8,479 bases of DNA. Origin: Bacteroidota bacterium (GTDB lineage Bacteria > Bacteroidota > Bacteroidia > Chitinophagales > Chitinophagaceae). Shown here one piece after another: positions 7,699 to 8,479 of this stretch; the stretch's first letter is position 1, and each line of letters opens with the position of its first letter. The notes beneath the pieces were generated by a model. It did no database searches and was not told the origin of the DNA. It was given only the letters and a program-made list of their open reading frames with translations. Location: NCBI GenBank assembly GCA_029778965.1, contig JAKPBL010000263.1, forward strand, positions 1-8,479. Reading direction: 5' to 3'. A program made the translations under genes and the position numbers.

Positions 7699-7965
7699 TC
7701 AGGCTTTGGCTACAGCAGCTATCTGGCTGTCTGCTTTCAGGTTGATAACGGGCACTTTGGCGGCATTGCCCGATCTGTCGGCATGAATTTTATGCAAACG
7801 GAGGATTTCAGCATGGTTTTCAACCATTTCCGTCTCCAATTCAAGAATGCGTTTTTTAGCCTTGGCAATTCTTTGGGTACGGAATGTAAAACCAAGTAAA
7901 GACCCAGATGCAAACGCTGCGATCAGCCACTTAAGCATGGCGAGGGTGATGTTGGCGGACATCAT
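7699..7965 (-). CDS. Small membrane-anchored coiled-coil protein (paralogue A)
   Basis: An 88-residue protein of unknown function. One membrane helix spans about residues 9-27. It is followed by a basic patch (RTQRIAKAKKR) and a charged helix with heptad-like spacing (about 34-60), centred on RILELETEMVENHAEILRLH, then a tail with VPVINLKADSQ. A basic stretch after a single helix suggests a cytoplasmic C-terminus by the positive-inside rule. Across 26 ungapped positions it shares 13 residues with the product of 8065-8343, including LELE, HAEIL and a later PV-x-x-LK, so the two are tandem paralogues. The first of two adjacent ATGs is used; there is no Shine-Dalgarno. The stop codon directly abuts that of the convergent flavoprotein gene. 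I do not recognise a named family. Confidence 0.82.
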   Translation of the reverse strand: MMSANITLAMLKWLIAAFASGSLLGFTFRTQRIAKAKKRILELETEMVENHAEILRLHKIHADRSGNAAKVPVINLKADSQIAAVAKA

Positions 7966-7991
7966 AGAAAATTGGTTTGAGTTTACGAATT

Positions 7992-8027
7992 CAAAGGATA
8001 CGTGCTTGAATCATAAACGAACCAAAA
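7992..8027 (-). promoter_or_regulatory. Possible promoter for small gene A
   Basis: On the minus strand TTTTG (8027 to 8023) lies 22 nt upstream of TATCCTTTG (8000 to 7992). This resembles the Bacteroidota TTG...TAnnTTTG pattern, but with one extra base inside the -7 element. It lies after the terminator of the upstream paralogue, where gene A would need its own promoter. The leader to the ATG at 7965 would be about 20 nt. Confidence 0.3.
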
Positions 8028-8044
8028 GACCGATTATTGTACCG

Positions 8045-8063
8045 AAAAAGCCGGTGACCGGCT
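8045..8063 (-). terminator. Intrinsic terminator after small gene B
   Basis: On the minus strand AGCCGG (8063-8058), loop TCA and CCGGCT (8054-8049) form a perfect 6-bp stem running into TTTTT (8049-8045). It starts one base after the stop codon at 8067-8065. It should end the transcript of gene B and separate it from gene A. Its 5' arm can also pair with an upstream copy of the 3' arm at 8078-8084. Confidence 0.78.
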
Positions 8064-8088
8064 CTTATTGGGAGGCCAGCCGGTTTTT
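8057..8088 (+). terminator. Plus-strand hairpin with T-tract, overlapping the gene B terminator
   Basis: On the plus strand ACCGGCT (8057-8063) and AGCCGGT (8078-8084) form a 7-bp stem with a 14-nt loop, followed directly by T residues to 8088. It is the first plus-strand terminator-like hairpin that I see downstream of the flavoprotein gene, about 360 nt past its stop and within the 3' end of gene B. The large loop makes it weaker than the minus-strand terminators here. Confidence 0.45.
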
Positions 8089-8343
8089 ACCCCCGTCGGG
8101 CTGCCCGTTCTCTTTAAGGGCGACAACGGGTGTTGACCCTGCAGAAACGGCTCGCTCCTGCTTTTCAGACATTTTTTTTTGGAGTTGCAGGATTTCGGCA
8201 TGGTCCTGCATCTTTTCTCTTTCCAGCTCAAGCACCCGGTTACGGAGAGCGTTGATATTCAGCGACCGGACAAAAAATCCAACAACAAAAGCCAGGAAAA
8301 GCAGCAGGGCAATAACGCCAAGGTGAAGATTCATATGTAGCAT
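8065..8343 (-). CDS. Small membrane-anchored coiled-coil protein (paralogue B)
   Basis: A 92-residue protein of unknown function with the same plan as its downstream neighbour. A strongly hydrophobic helix (about residues 7-25, LGVIALLLFLAFVVGFFV) is followed by a charged coiled-coil segment (about 31-64) containing NRVLELEREKMQDHAEILQL, then a polar tail with TPVVALKENGQ. The shared core is R-[IV]-LELE-x-E-x4-HAEIL-x-L. The ATG at 8343 is preferred because AAGAAGG lies 10 nt upstream; an in-frame ATG at 8334 would also leave the membrane helix intact. It has its own promoter overlapping the end of the gene upstream and its own terminator one base after the stop, so it looks monocistronic. 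The single anchor plus coiled coil suggests a scaffold or oligomer at the inner membrane, which is inference. Confidence 0.82.
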   Translation of the reverse strand: MLHMNLHLGVIALLLFLAFVVGFFVRSLNINALRNRVLELEREKMQDHAEILQLQKKMSEKQERAVSAGSTPVVALKENGQPDGGKNRLASQ

Positions 8344-8353
8344 ACGCAGTGGG

Positions 8354-8360
8354 CCTTCTT
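8354..8360 (-). promoter_or_regulatory. Ribosome-binding site of small gene B
   Basis: AAGAAGG on the minus strand, 10 nt before the ATG at 8343. It is the only convincing Shine-Dalgarno-like sequence found before a start in this window. It supports that start over the ATG at 8334, for which the spacing would be 19 nt. Confidence 0.5.
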
Positions 8361-8391
8361 AATGGTGGGCAATACGGTTACAGGTATTAAA

Positions 8392-8422
8392 CAAATATAT
8401 TATTACTCAATTGCTTTTGCAA
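8392..8422 (-). promoter_or_regulatory. Bacteroidota-type promoter for small gene B
   Basis: On the minus strand TTG (8422-8420) is followed after exactly 20 nt by TATATTTG (8399-8392). This is a full match to the Bacteroidota primary sigma-factor pattern of TTG and TAnnTTTG. The -33 part lies within the last codons of the upstream tRNA-synthetase gene. The predicted start is near 8385, giving a leader of about 40 nt. An inverted repeat, AATAC (8371-8375) with GTATT (8384-8388), lies at and just after the predicted start. Confidence 0.65.
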
Positions 8423-8479
8423 TCAAATTTTTTACCTGGCCGATCGGAATCCGCTCCTGCTCCATGCTGTCCCGGTACC
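8403..8479 (-). CDS. glyQS: C-terminal end of probable glycyl-tRNA synthetase (partial)
   Basis: Only the last 24 codons and the stop are inside the window, reading into TAATAA. The peptide contains YRDSMEQERIPIGQVKNLIA. The pattern RDSMEQ-x-R-[IV]-PI followed by a short helix is what ends the anticodon-binding domain of dimeric (alpha-2 type) bacterial glycyl-tRNA synthetases, which charge tRNA-Gly with glycine in the cytosol. The call rests on this short match alone; another class II synthetase with the same C-terminal domain type is possible but fits less well. The 5' part lies beyond the right edge. No terminator follows; the promoter of the next gene overlaps its 3' end. Confidence 0.68.
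   Translation of the reverse strand, partial: YRDSMEQERIPIGQVKNLIAKAIE

Noticed and set aside
1..8479. CRISPR arrays, insertion sequences, tRNA or rRNA genes
   Set aside because: Reading through the window showed no regularly spaced repeats, transposase motifs, terminal inverted repeats, or tRNA/rRNA sequence signatures.

Overview
The window looks like a chromosomal stretch of a Bacteroidota bacterium, probably near Chitinophagaceae (inference from gene content and signals). Reasons: a TonB-dependent receptor with an N-terminal carboxypeptidase-regulatory-like domain, a TMEM220-family membrane protein with the QYNDPDP motif, scarce Shine-Dalgarno sequences, and several copies of the Bacteroidota -7 promoter element TAnnTTTG. 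Genes are moderately GC-rich and intergenic DNA is AT-rich. No mobile element, CRISPR array, tRNA or rRNA was seen.

Layout. 1-158 is a mostly AT-rich leader with a short GC-rich island. 159-590 (+) is a GNAT acetyltransferase that converges with mfd (694-4104, -), the transcription-repair coupling factor. Upstream of mfd on the same strand are a TonB-dependent receptor (4168-6516) and a small four-helix TMEM220-family membrane protein (6516-6890); these two overlap by one base (TGATG) and probably form one operon. Divergent from them, across 58 bp, is a ferredoxin-NADP reductase-family flavoprotein (6949-7698, +). Its stop codon directly abuts the stop codon of a small minus-strand gene (7699-7965), which is a diverged tandem paralogue of the next gene (8065-8343, -). 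Both encode one membrane helix followed by a charged coiled coil. The right edge holds the last codons of what is probably glycyl-tRNA synthetase (8403-8479, -).

How it fits together. mfd, glyQS and the acetyltransferase are housekeeping-type genes. The receptor, membrane protein and divergent reductase could be an uptake-plus-reduction set, but the substrate is not visible. The most unusual part is 7550-8100. The terminator of the first small gene lies inside the coding region of the convergent reductase. The first plausible terminator for the reductase lies about 360 nt downstream, inside the second small gene. Between the paralogues, three repeats of one 6-7 nt arm can form alternative, mutually exclusive hairpins. 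I see no clear new defence or enzymatic system; the strongest candidates for novelty are the paralogous membrane coiled-coil pair and its interlocked 3' ends.
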